A DNA stretch of 13,129 nt, taken from positions 1 through 13,129 of the forward strand of contig CAZUGH010000051.1 of assembly GCA_964619785.1 (NCBI GenBank), read 5' to 3'. Shown here one piece after another: positions 1-7,579 of this stretch. A model generated the notes under the pieces. The model saw nothing but the letters and a program-made list of their open reading frames with translations. It was not told the origin of the DNA and searched no databases. Position 1 is the stretch's first letter, and the number at the start of each line of letters is the position of its first letter. The position numbers were made by a program, and so were the translations under genes. This DNA is from CAZUGH01 sp964619785. GTDB taxonomy: Bacteria; Bacillota; Clostridia; Lachnospirales; Lachnospiraceae.

Positions 1-2661
1 GTGTTCCTGGATTCGGTGTTCCTGAATTAGGATTCATGTATAAATTGTCACCACTTGGATCCTTTACCACTTCTTTATGAGCGGCATCTAATACAGGATA
101 AGCATCCTTTGTATCAGTTAGATTTTGATACCATTTCATCTGTCCTATTGTTGTGTCAGTAAATTGATTTAGTAAATAAGCTACTTCACCACTAGCAAAT
201 GCATTACTACTTTTTTCTTCGGCGGGTTTCTCCGTTTGTACCAGTGCAAGACCCGTTTCAGCATCAAAAAGAGTTCCTTCCTTATAGTAGCAATTAACAT
301 TTTCCCCTGTCTCGACAGCTCCACTAGGTTTATTATAATTATCTGTTAAACCACTTATGCCTCCTACATGCCTATTTCCATAGACACGTCCCACACTATG
401 GCTATTTTGTACAATTCCTGCGTTTTCGCCACAAATTCCACTCACATTCTCATTGCCTATGACCGTCCCCTCAAAACTGACATTACTTATACTTCCATGT
501 AAACTGCCACATATTCCACCCACACTGCTACTACCACTTTCAATATAAGAGTTCTTCACACTTACATTTTTAACTTCCGCACCTGTGCAGACACCAAAAA
601 GTCCATTTCCATCTTTGGTAAATAACCCACTTATGGTATGTCCCTTTCCATCAAATTTACCATAATATCCTTGGTTACTACTAGCAGTTCCGATACTATG
701 CCACTCAATCCAGTTTCCTGTATTGACGCCCTGACAACCTGTCACATCACCTTCATTCACTACAATGTCACTAGTCAGTTCTGCATTAATGTGTCCATGC
801 TCACTATCACCAAGTACATCATTTCCAATAAATATATAATCCCATCGAACGTAACCAGCGAACCAATATAAATCATCCTTAGAACTTAATAAATAGGTTC
901 CATCTTCTTTCTGTTTTGGCTGTGCATAATGTTTATATATGGTGTATGGTAAATATTCAGAAGTTACCTTGATAACATCATCAAAAGTCAAAGTTACTTT
1001 CACATAATAATCTCCAATATTAACGGGTGCACCACCCTCTGCCAATGCACCACTGTTGGTTCTAGTCGTTTCAGTGCCTGATTTATCAACATAATATGTA
1101 CATTCTTTATCTGTAACGGTTCCTGCGTTGTCCCATGTAATATCTTCGTCTTCAATATCAAGAGAGATTGGTAAAGGATTTCCTGTATACCAATGTGGGA
1201 TTCTATTATCTCCTATTGATATTTCACAATTGTAACTAAGAACATAAGTAAAATACTCAGAAGTGGTCTCCTTATACTCAACGCCAATCTTAGGTGTAGT
1301 TACTTTTACATAATAGGTACCAGGTGTGGCAGGTGCCGTTCCATTGTTCGTTGCACCACTATTGGCCGTGGTAGTTAAGTTTCCTTCTTTATCTACATAA
1401 TATTGTATGGTTGCACTTCCGCTACCCTGCCAAGTAAAGACATCGCCCTTTGTCAAAGAAAGAGCCGTTGGTGTAGTGATAGAATCCGTCCTCTCCTCGA
1501 TCTGTGTTGCATTATGCGCCAATGCAATCGTATTAAATTCTGCCACCACACCATTGGGGTCATTGGAATATCGTTGATTTACCTTGTATACGACTCCATG
1601 GGTTGAATCCAAAACAGGATAAGCATCTACCGTACCATCATTATCTAAGTTTTGAAACCACACGGCATCATCTGCGAATCGGCTGTTATTCATACGATAA
1701 CATATCTCACCACTAGAAAATGCAGTTCCTGCTTTGCCTTCGCAATTAACTATATGGTCTGGTTCTGCCGCTTTCCCATAGACATTGCCCTCTGGGAATG
1801 CCGTACTGTCATAAATACAATTTGTCACATAACAATCCGTTTCACCACTCGATAAACCTTGTTCAGCGCCCAAAATGCCTCCTGCCACACTAGGTATTGT
1901 ATAATTGACCGCTGCCTTTGTTAAGGTGCAGCCGCTATAACAATTATCGATATCTGCTCCCCCAAAGTTATGAATGCTCACCTCTCCTGTTATGCCTCCT
2001 ACATACCAGCCTTTACAGTCTCCTGTGTTATAGCAGTCTTCAACAATTGATTTGTCTAAATACCCTACAATACCACCAATATATTCTCCTGCCATGGTAG
2101 TTGTTATCTCATTATAGCAATTTAAAATCTTACTTCCATTAGTTGCTCGTCCAGCTATTCCACCAACATTGTCGGTTGTATTATTCATATTAGAGGCTAC
2201 GGTTCCCGTCAAACCAACCTTCTTAATCGTTGCATTGTTCAGATATCCAAACAGACCAAGGTACTTTGTAATGTTCGAATTACCTAAGTTCAAATTTTGA
2301 ATTTCATGTCCATTACCATCAAAAGTTCCACCATACTGATATTCTAATTTTCCGATAGGTACCCAGGTTTTTCCTGTCATATCAATGTCGGTTATCACCA
2401 CTCCATTAGGAGTGGTGGTGCCACCATTAACCAAGGTGTCGAACGCCATCAAATCATCCGGCGATGTGATACCATAATATCCTACATAGTCACTACTTAG
2501 ACCATATTGGGTACAATCTGCTGCCGTCAGTTGACTTAACTCAGCTGCCCTAGCCACATTTACATTAACACTTGCAATTCCTTGCATTGTAAATATCAAT
2601 GCTACTACCAGTAATCTTGCAATTATCCTTTTTCCTTTTTTCTCATCTTATTCTTTGTCAT
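1..2661 (-). CDS. Secreted GLUG-motif surface protein, partial; start and signal peptide in different frames
   Basis: The reading frame is open from about 2643 to the left edge (about 880 codons). The protein begins with a basic segment (KKGKR), a hydrophobic stretch and a likely signal peptidase site near VARA|AEL, so it is probably exported. It then has two similar halves. Each opens with an SPDDL/SKDDL segment and a GxFDGxGH motif, followed by GLUG-type repeats such as GGIAGR, GGIVGY, GGICGS and GGISGL (about 2290-1850 and 690-350). Each half closes with an SSGE/ASGE...YPVLD block (about 1735-1580 and 215-65). Between the halves are two related Ig-like repeats containing YYVDK and YYVKV (about 1530-1210 and 1200-930). 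The visible C-terminal end is a PNSGT-PNPGT linker that may precede an anchor or more repeats outside the window. The only well-placed start (ATG 2661, after AGGAAGG) is in the other frame and stops at 2623-2625. A -1 shift at A AAA AAG (2641-2635) joins the frames. The exact ligand is unknown; an adhesin role is inferred from the family. Confidence 0.75.
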
Positions 2662-2720
2662 TTGATTCATCCTTCCTATTAGTAAATCGTTCTATATTTT
2701 CATCCGTATAAATTGGTTTT

Positions 2721-2749
2721 ATTATATCACTTTCCTAGCATTTTTTAAA
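2721..2749 (-). promoter_or_regulatory. Promoter of the GLUG surface-protein gene
   Basis: On the minus strand there is an extended -10, TGATATAAT (2729-2721), with a weak TTTAAA -35 (2749-2744) at 17-bp spacing. The predicted start of transcription is near 2714, giving a leader of about 50 nt to ATG 2661. It is back to back with the cold-shock promoter. Confidence 0.6.
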
Positions 2750-2773
2750 ATATAATTTATTTTTTAAAAAGAC

Positions 2774-2802
2774 TTGACATTTCATTTGTGGCGGGTTATA
2801 AT
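2774..2802 (+). promoter_or_regulatory. Consensus sigma-A promoter of the cold-shock gene
   Basis: A perfect TTGACA (2774-2779) and a perfect TATAAT (2797-2802) are separated by exactly 17 bp. Transcription should start near 2809, giving a leader of about 120 nt before ATG 2930. Such a long leader is typical of cold-shock genes. Confidence 0.85.
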
Positions 2803-2832
2803 GAATTCAATATTTATCTTGTTTATTTGATT

Positions 2833-2890
2833 CACGCATTTAGTAAGTCATTATCCATGTATAATGATTCGCGAAATGTGTGTTTTTTTT
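2833..2890 (+). promoter_or_regulatory. Terminator-like hairpin plus U-run in the cold-shock 5' leader
   Basis: CACGCATTT (2833-2841) pairs with AAATGTGTG (2874-2882) with one G-U pair. It encloses an inner perfect stem, TCATTAT (2848-2854) with ATAATGA (2861-2867). Eight T residues follow directly (2883-2890). The arrangement resembles an intrinsic terminator placed between promoter and gene, so it could be a temperature-responsive attenuator. An alternative 8-bp palindrome, TTCGCGAA (2868-2875), overlaps the outer stem. No experimental support is visible here. Confidence 0.45.
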
Positions 2891-2929
2891 ATCATATAAA
2901 TATAATATAATTTAATGGAGGTACCTAAT

Positions 2930-3133
2930 ATGAATAACGGTACAGTAAAATGGTTTAACTCAACTAAAGGATTTGGATTTATCACAAACGCATCTAACGG
3001 AGAAGATGTATTCGTACATTTCTCAGGAATCGCTTCAGAAGGTTTCAGAACTCTCGAAGAGGGTCAGGCTGTAACTTTCGATATTACTCAGGGTAATAAG
3101 GGTGATCAGGCTGTTAACGTTTGTATCGCATAA
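2930..3133 (+). CDS. cspA: Cold-shock protein, CspA family
   Basis: This is a complete 67-residue single cold-shock domain, the usual family length. It binds single-stranded RNA/DNA in the cytoplasm and acts as an RNA chaperone. It opens MNNGTVKWFN, carries the RNP1 motif KGFGFI and the RNP2 motif VFVHF, and ends in a typical GDQAVNV strand. The start is ATG 2930, not the in-frame ATG at 2915: GGAGG at 2917-2921 sits 8 nt before 2930, and the earlier ATG would translate through this binding site. It has its own consensus promoter, a roughly 120-nt structured leader and a strong terminator, so it is monocistronic. It converges on the histidine kinase gene. Family assignment is secure; whether it is cold-induced or constitutive cannot be told from sequence, since many paralogues are constitutive. 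Confidence 0.95.
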   Translation: MNNGTVKWFNSTKGFGFITNASNGEDVFVHFSGIASEGFRTLEEGQAVTFDITQGNKGDQAVNVCIA

Positions 3134-3148
3134 ATTTCCAGAGAATAC

Positions 3149-3187
3149 AAAAAGGGGGCTGTTGCTTGCAACAGCCCCCTTTTTGTT
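3149..3187. terminator. Strong bidirectional intrinsic terminator
   Basis: A perfect 16-bp stem (3149-3164 with 3169-3184) with loop CTTG has a core of GGGGGCTGTTG. It is flanked by A-run and T-run, so it reads as a terminator on both strands. It ends the cold-shock transcript on plus and the kinase gene (stop at 3189) on minus. Confidence 0.95.
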
Positions 3188-3188
3188 G

Positions 3189-5555
3189 TTATATATGATT
3201 AATACAGCGAGCCAATGTTTCATACATCAGCTTCGCATCAATTGGTTTTGCAAGGTGCGCATTCATCCCTGCTTTCGCTGACGCTTCACGGTCTTCCTCA
3301 AAGGCATTGGCTGTCATTGCAATAATGGGAATCGATTGTGCTTTTTTTAATGTTAGCTGACGAATCATCCTTGTTGCTGTCAAGCCATCCATCACAGGCA
3401 TTCTCATATCCATCAGAATAGCATCATAATCCTCTGAATTTTTTAAGAACTCTTCCACTGCCAACTTACCATTATTAACCGCCTCCATCTCCATACCTAC
3501 ATGATTAAGCAAACGACGGGTAATCTCTTGATTTAACGGGTGATCCTCTGCCAATAAAACGCGTTTTCCTGCCAAGCAGGATATGTCTACCTGCTCTGTT
3601 GGTGCAACAGTTTTTTCTTGTTCGTCCGCCACCTTTAATTCAAGATAGATATGAAAAGTAGAGCCTTGATCCACTGCCGACGTAACTTCTATCGTTCCGC
3701 CTAACAACTCAACAATCTCTTTTACAATTGATAATCCCAGGCCAGTTCCCTCTACCGAACGATAGGCACGACCTTCTTGTGCAAAAGGTTCAAACATTCT
3801 TGTCTGAAACTCTTCACTCATTCCGATTCCATCATCTATCACATAGATATGGCACGGGAAAACACCATCCACAATCTTGTCATTCTTTATAACAAGCTGC
3901 ACATGCCCTCCTGTTGGTGTATACTTAATTGCATTGGAAATCAGATTAAAACAAATCTGGTTAAAGCGAACCTTATCAATGATAACATCTACAGTCACCT
4001 CGCCTTGCGAAATCGTGAACTGAATTCCTTTTTCCTTGCTTAATGGTACGAATGTACTTTCAATATAGTCCATAAATTCTCGATAACTATAACGCTCCGG
4101 CTGAAGTTCAATCTTCTTTTGCTCAATCCGAGACATATCCAAAATATCATTGACCAAAGACAACAAGAATTGATTCGATGTCTCGATTTTCTTAAGATCC
4201 GCTAGTACCGCTTCTTTATCGTCAATTTCCTCTCGCACCAACTTGGTAAGATTGATAATGGTATTCATCGGCGTTCGAATATCATGACTCATCTGTGATA
4301 AGAATACAGATTTAGCTTGATTTGCCTTCTCTGCTATCTGAAGAGCTTCTTCTGTTTGGCGAAGCTGCTCCTGTTCTTTCTGGTACATCTCTGTGATATC
4401 ACTGCGACAATATAATATCGTCGACTTCGATTCATCTAGATAAGAGAATTGACACTTTTTGCGCCGTACCTCATGTTTATCATCAATAATGGAATAAGTA
4501 AAAAAGTAAATATCCTTCTTCTCTAGCTTCGCGACAATACTATCTACGTTAAACTTCTTAATCACATCCTCACATTCCGACGGAACTAGCACCTTCGGTA
4601 AACGATTTCGAACACGATCATCAAAATCACCTTGACCTATTACCGTAGGTCCCTCAATCCGGTTTAAAATATTGCGCAATGCATACTGGTGCGTCTTGAC
4701 ATCAAGTAGTCCTAGTGCGTCATACTCCATGCTACTCAATTTTGAAACAATCTGGCTATCAATGACACGCTCTGTAATATCATAACTATAAATAAAAGCA
4801 ATCACATCATTGGTTAATGGTTCTTCATATAAAGAATAGCGAATCAAAACCCAAGACGTCTCTCCATTTGGCATCAGCCGCTTGTATTCTAGACTTCCTT
4901 CATCCATATCCTCTATAAAATCATACAGAAGCTTCGCCCTTGACATAGCCTTTCGTATCTCTTGTTGTTTGGCAGCATCGACAGCAGAATTTGCCAGTCT
5001 CTCAATCGCTTCATCATAGCTTCCACCTTCTGACAAAACAAGAGAGCCCTCTTTCCTTCCAGAATAGAACTCGTTAATATTTTTCGTTATATTGTGACGT
5101 CCTTTGGCAATCAGATTCTCATCATCCACTTCTGACATCGAATCTAACTGCCGCAGATATCTAGCTTCTTTTTCTTTACGCTCTGTTACGTTAATTGAAG
5201 TACCAATTATTTTAATTCGTTTCCCGGCTGAATCAAAAATCGGGGTTAAGATAACGCGTTCCCACCAATATCCATCATTTCCTGGTGAACGCACAAGAAA
5301 ATCTCCTTGTATCATCTCTCTCGCATCATCGATTGACTGAAAGAGAGTGCGATAGGCATTTGCGCTATCTGGGTGTACATAGCCATCCGCAATCAGACTC
5401 TCAGGCACGTCTTCGATAACCTTATCAAATCCATGCTGTCGAATCGATGCTACAGTCTGTGTAATGGTTCGTTTCAACGGATCATAATCCCACACCGTCA
5501 TATCCACACTACTTATTGCAACCTCGAGTAGCTCTGCATTTTCCTGCAGTTCCAT
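3189..5555 (-). CDS. PAS-containing hybrid sensor histidine kinase with receiver domain
   Basis: This is a 788-residue protein with no membrane segment, so it is probably a cytoplasmic sensor. Domains in order: PAS with PAC tail (about 8-128, ending NVTERK); a degraded PAS-like region (about 195-265, ending DITERV); a third PAS-like region (about 275-392, ending SDITEM); a coiled-coil linker; HisKA with phospho-acceptor His424 in QMSHDIRTPM; HATPase_c with N-box Asn541, G1 DDGIGMS (574-580), F-box MFEPF and G2 GTGLGLS (603-609). A receiver (about 664-786) has acidic pair Glu670/Asp671, phospho-acceptor Asp716, Thr748 and Lys770. All catalytic positions are present. It should autophosphorylate, pass phosphate to its own receiver and then to an Hpt protein; the Hpt at 8952-8575 is a candidate. 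ATG 5555 has AGGAG 4 nt upstream. A better SD (GGAGG, 5593-5589) serves ATG 5583, which is out of frame and overlaps this start. The gene follows the flavin reductase after 59 nt and ends at the 3149-3187 terminator. The signal is unknown. Confidence 0.9.
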   Translation of the reverse strand: MELQENAELLEVAISSVDMTVWDYDPLKRTITQTVASIRQHGFDKVIEDVPESLIADGYVHPDSANAYRTLFQSIDDAREMIQGDFLVRSPGNDGYWWERVILTPIFDSAGKRIKIIGTSINVTERKEKEARYLRQLDSMSEVDDENLIAKGRHNITKNINEFYSGRKEGSLVLSEGGSYDEAIERLANSAVDAAKQQEIRKAMSRAKLLYDFIEDMDEGSLEYKRLMPNGETSWVLIRYSLYEEPLTNDVIAFIYSYDITERVIDSQIVSKLSSMEYDALGLLDVKTHQYALRNILNRIEGPTVIGQGDFDDRVRNRLPKVLVPSECEDVIKKFNVDSIVAKLEKKDIYFFTYSIIDDKHEVRRKKCQFSYLDESKSTILYCRSDITEMYQKEQEQLRQTEEALQIAEKANQAKSVFLSQMSHDIRTPMNTIINLTKLVREEIDDKEAVLADLKKIETSNQFLLSLVNDILDMSRIEQKKIELQPERYSYREFMDYIESTFVPLSKEKGIQFTISQGEVTVDVIIDKVRFNQICFNLISNAIKYTPTGGHVQLVIKNDKIVDGVFPCHIYVIDDGIGMSEEFQTRMFEPFAQEGRAYRSVEGTGLGLSIVKEIVELLGGTIEVTSAVDQGSTFHIYLELKVADEQEKTVAPTEQVDISCLAGKRVLLAEDHPLNQEITRRLLNHVGMEMEAVNNGKLAVEEFLKNSEDYDAILMDMRMPVMDGLTATRMIRQLTLKKAQSIPIIAMTANAFEEDREASAKAGMNAHLAKPIDAKLMYETLARCINHI

Positions 5556-5593
5556 CTCTCTCCTGTTCAGTCATTTCGTTCATATCTGCCTCC
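5509..5593 (-). other. Short overlapping leader ORF with strong SD before the kinase
   Basis: GGAGG (5593-5589) precedes ATG 5583 by 5 nt. The 24-codon ORF starts MNEMTEQER and stops at 5509-5511, inside the kinase gene. The kinase ATG (5555) lies within it, in another frame, at the end of a (GA)4 tract (5562-5555). One more GA unit would fuse the two in frame as MNEMTEQEREMELQEN. It may be a translational-coupling leader, a phase-variable start or an indel. Confidence 0.4.
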
Positions 5594-5614
5594 GAATTGC
5601 ATTCGCAACGTAAA

Positions 5615-6232
5615 CTATCGAATAAAATGTGTCATCTGGGATGCTTCTTTCTCTGGAATGCCAAATTCCTTCTTCCCAAGCGCAATACTCTTCATCAGAA
5701 ATGACATATTGCGTGCCAGTGTCCTCATCGTTTGCAAACCTTCTGCATCCTGGCTTGCCTCACCTGGCACTCTTCCATGAACGCTATTCCAATACTGACT
5801 CGATGCAACTGGCATGCCTGCGATTGTAAAATACTTATTCAGTTCATCGAAAGTAGCTGATAAGCCACCTCTCCTAGCAACCACTACACTTGCTCCTACT
5901 TTCATCGTCTTGTCAAAATGTGAACTATAGAACAGGCGGTCAAGCATAGCAACTAGGGTCGCATTAGCCGAAGCATAATAAACCGGGCTAGCCACTACTA
6001 AACCGTCCGCCTCCTCAAACTTAGGAGCGACCTCATTTACCATATCATCAAAAACGCATTTCCCTGTCTCCCCACATGAGTTACATGCGATACACCCACG
6101 AATATCTTTGTTACCTAAGTGTACAATCTCCGTTTCGATTCCTTCCTTTGCGAAAATCTTCTCCATCTCCTGCAAAGCGATAGAGGTGTTACCTTTACTA
6201 TGTGGACTTCCATTCAACATCAATACTTTCAT
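5615..6232 (-). CDS. NADPH-dependent FMN reductase / iron-sulfur flavoprotein family
   Basis: This is a 205-residue flavodoxin-fold protein. The N-terminal loop GSPHSKGNTS (8-17) is the FMN phosphate-binding motif of the NADPH-dependent FMN reductase family, and SPVYYASANATL (82-93) is the second flavin-contact segment. Cys47, Cys50, Cys53 and Cys59 form CX2CX2CX5C (in GCIACNSC then GETGKC), the compact motif that holds a 4Fe-4S cluster in archaeal and clostridial iron-sulfur flavoproteins. Electron transfer through FMN and Fe-S is therefore plausible; the physiological partner is unknown. ATG 6232 has GGAG 8 nt upstream and an extended -10 promoter at 6273-6265, so it can be expressed separately from the broken gene upstream. 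It lies between two kinase genes and may be co-transcribed with the PAS kinase that follows 59 nt later. A redox link to that kinase is speculation. Confidence 0.88.
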   Translation of the reverse strand: MKVLMLNGSPHSKGNTSIALQEMEKIFAKEGIETEIVHLGNKDIRGCIACNSCGETGKCVFDDMVNEVAPKFEEADGLVVASPVYYASANATLVAMLDRLFYSSHFDKTMKVGASVVVARRGGLSATFDELNKYFTIAGMPVASSQYWNSVHGRVPGEASQDAEGLQTMRTLARNMSFLMKSIALGKKEFGIPEKEASQMTHFIR

Positions 6233-6264
6233 AAAATAATCTCCAATCTACAATATTTTCTTTT

Positions 6265-6273
6265 ATTATATCA
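6265..6273 (-). promoter_or_regulatory. Extended -10 promoter of the flavin reductase gene
   Basis: TGATATAAT (minus strand, 6273-6265) is identical to the extended -10 before the GLUG gene. No good -35 is found at 17 bp, as expected of extended -10 promoters. Transcription would start near 6258, about 25 nt before the start codon. Confidence 0.5.
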
Positions 6274-6289
6274 CAGATTGTCAAAAAAT

Positions 6290-7525
6290 CTATCTTAGTA
6301 ATTGTTTCATCGTAGCAAACAATCGATCTTTATCAATCGGCTTGGTTGTATATTCATTCACACCAGCCTCCTTCGCCTGCTCCACATCTTCCTTGAACCC
6401 ATTCGCTGAAACAGCGATAATCGGAACCGTCTTCGCATCCATTCGTTCGGAAGCCCGAATCGCCATCGTTGCTCTGATTCCATCCATCTTTGGCATACGC
6501 ATATCCATCAAGACACAATCAAAAGTCCCCTCTGGCGACTCGGTAAAGAGACGAACTGCTTTCTCTCCATCTTCCGCTTCCACATAAGTGATATCCTCAC
6601 TATTTAGGATTGCCCCAAGTATTGTCCGGTTCAAAGGATTGTTCTCAGCTAACAGCACATTGCGCCCAGCCAGCTTCACATTGTTATACTCTGGCACAAC
6701 CTGATATCGCAGCCTGCCATCATCTCTCTCAACCGTCAAATGTATTGTAAATGTACTTCCTTCTCCCACCTTGCTCTCAACTTGAATATCACCCTTCATC
6801 GACTGTATCAATTTCTGCGCAATCGATAACCCGAGTCCCATGCTTGAAGCTTCATTTGCGTCGCCTACCTGCTCCCTCGTAAATGGGTCAAATAATTTTG
6901 GAATAAAATCTTTCTTGATTCCATTTCCCGTATCGCTAACAACAAAGAAAAGCGACACCTCATTATCCTTCACCTTTACATTTTCATCCTCAAAAACCTT
7001 TAGAGACAACGCGCCACCCTTTGGCGTATACTTCAAAGAATTATTGAGAAAGTTCACTAAGATCTGTTGAATCGAGGTTTTATTCCCGATATACTTCGGC
7101 GCAAAATCATCCTTGTGGGACACCTCAAAAGTGAGTCCAGCCTCTGTTGCCCGACCAAGAATCAGTGTATGAATATTATCCATTACCTCCTCTAAGGAAA
7201 ATGGTTTCTTCACCTGATCAAGAACATCTCGCTCTAACCTTGATGCCTCTGAAATATCACTCACAAGTGCCGCCATATACTCAATCGTTTTCTCGATGCT
7301 TTCCAAATTTTTATCCAGATTTTCTGCATCATCATACTTCTGCCTAGCCATTCGAATCAGTCCCACCAATGCCCCCATCGTTGTGCGAATCTCATGAGAA
7401 ATCTTTGACAAATAATCCGTCTTCGCCTCTACTTCTTCGCGTACAATGATAGCTTCTGTTCCGTATTTTCCAACTGAATCTGACCCTGCTTCTGCTTTGT
7501 AATATCGATTAAAGTCATAACACAT
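6290..7525 (-). CDS. Histidine kinase-receiver fragment (3' part of the broken fusion)
   Basis: This is an open frame of up to 411 codons. The first 30 or so residues (from ATG 7525, MCYDFNRYYK) are PAS sequence read in the wrong frame, and no good ribosome binding site is evident, so this start is doubtful. From about residue 33 it is a normal kinase: HisKA with His44 in KISHEIRTTM; HATPase_c with N-box NNSLKYTP (161-168), G1 SDTGNGI (197-203), F-box LFDPF and G2 MGLGLS (229-234); and a receiver (about 287-410) with phospho-acceptor Asp341, Ser373 and Lys395. In the receiver the usual Glu-Asp acidic pair is Glu294-Asn295, so one Mg-binding acid is missing, which may weaken phosphorylation. 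All other kinase motifs are kept, suggesting recent breakage or continued expression, for instance by reinitiation. Confidence 0.7.
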   Translation of the reverse strand: MCYDFNRYYKAEAGSDSVGKYGTEAIIVREEVEAKTDYLSKISHEIRTTMGALVGLIRMARQKYDDAENLDKNLESIEKTIEYMAALVSDISEASRLERDVLDQVKKPFSLEEVMDNIHTLILGRATEAGLTFEVSHKDDFAPKYIGNKTSIQQILVNFLNNSLKYTPKGGALSLKVFEDENVKVKDNEVSLFFVVSDTGNGIKKDFIPKLFDPFTREQVGDANEASSMGLGLSIAQKLIQSMKGDIQVESKVGEGSTFTIHLTVERDDGRLRYQVVPEYNNVKLAGRNVLLAENNPLNRTILGAILNSEDITYVEAEDGEKAVRLFTESPEGTFDCVLMDMRMPKMDGIRATMAIRASERMDAKTVPIIAVSANGFKEDVEQAKEAGVNEYTTKPIDKDRLFATMKQLLR

Positions 7526-7579
7526 CCAAGAATTTTATTCTCAATCGAACGATACGGTGACACTCTCATGAAGAACACT

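Noticed and set aside
638..2100. Several plus-strand ORFs of 60-77 codons opposite the GLUG gene
   Set aside because: They have no recognisable domains or SD and lie antisense to a long minus-strand frame with clear repeats. They are shadows of the real gene.
2915..2929. Earlier in-frame ATG for the cold-shock gene
   Set aside because: It overlaps the GGAGG ribosome binding site of ATG 2930 and adds MEVPN, which is not found in the family.
6275..6300. Terminator after the broken kinase gene
   Set aside because: A T-run and a 5-bp inverted repeat are present, but the stem is too short and AT-rich to call an intrinsic terminator.
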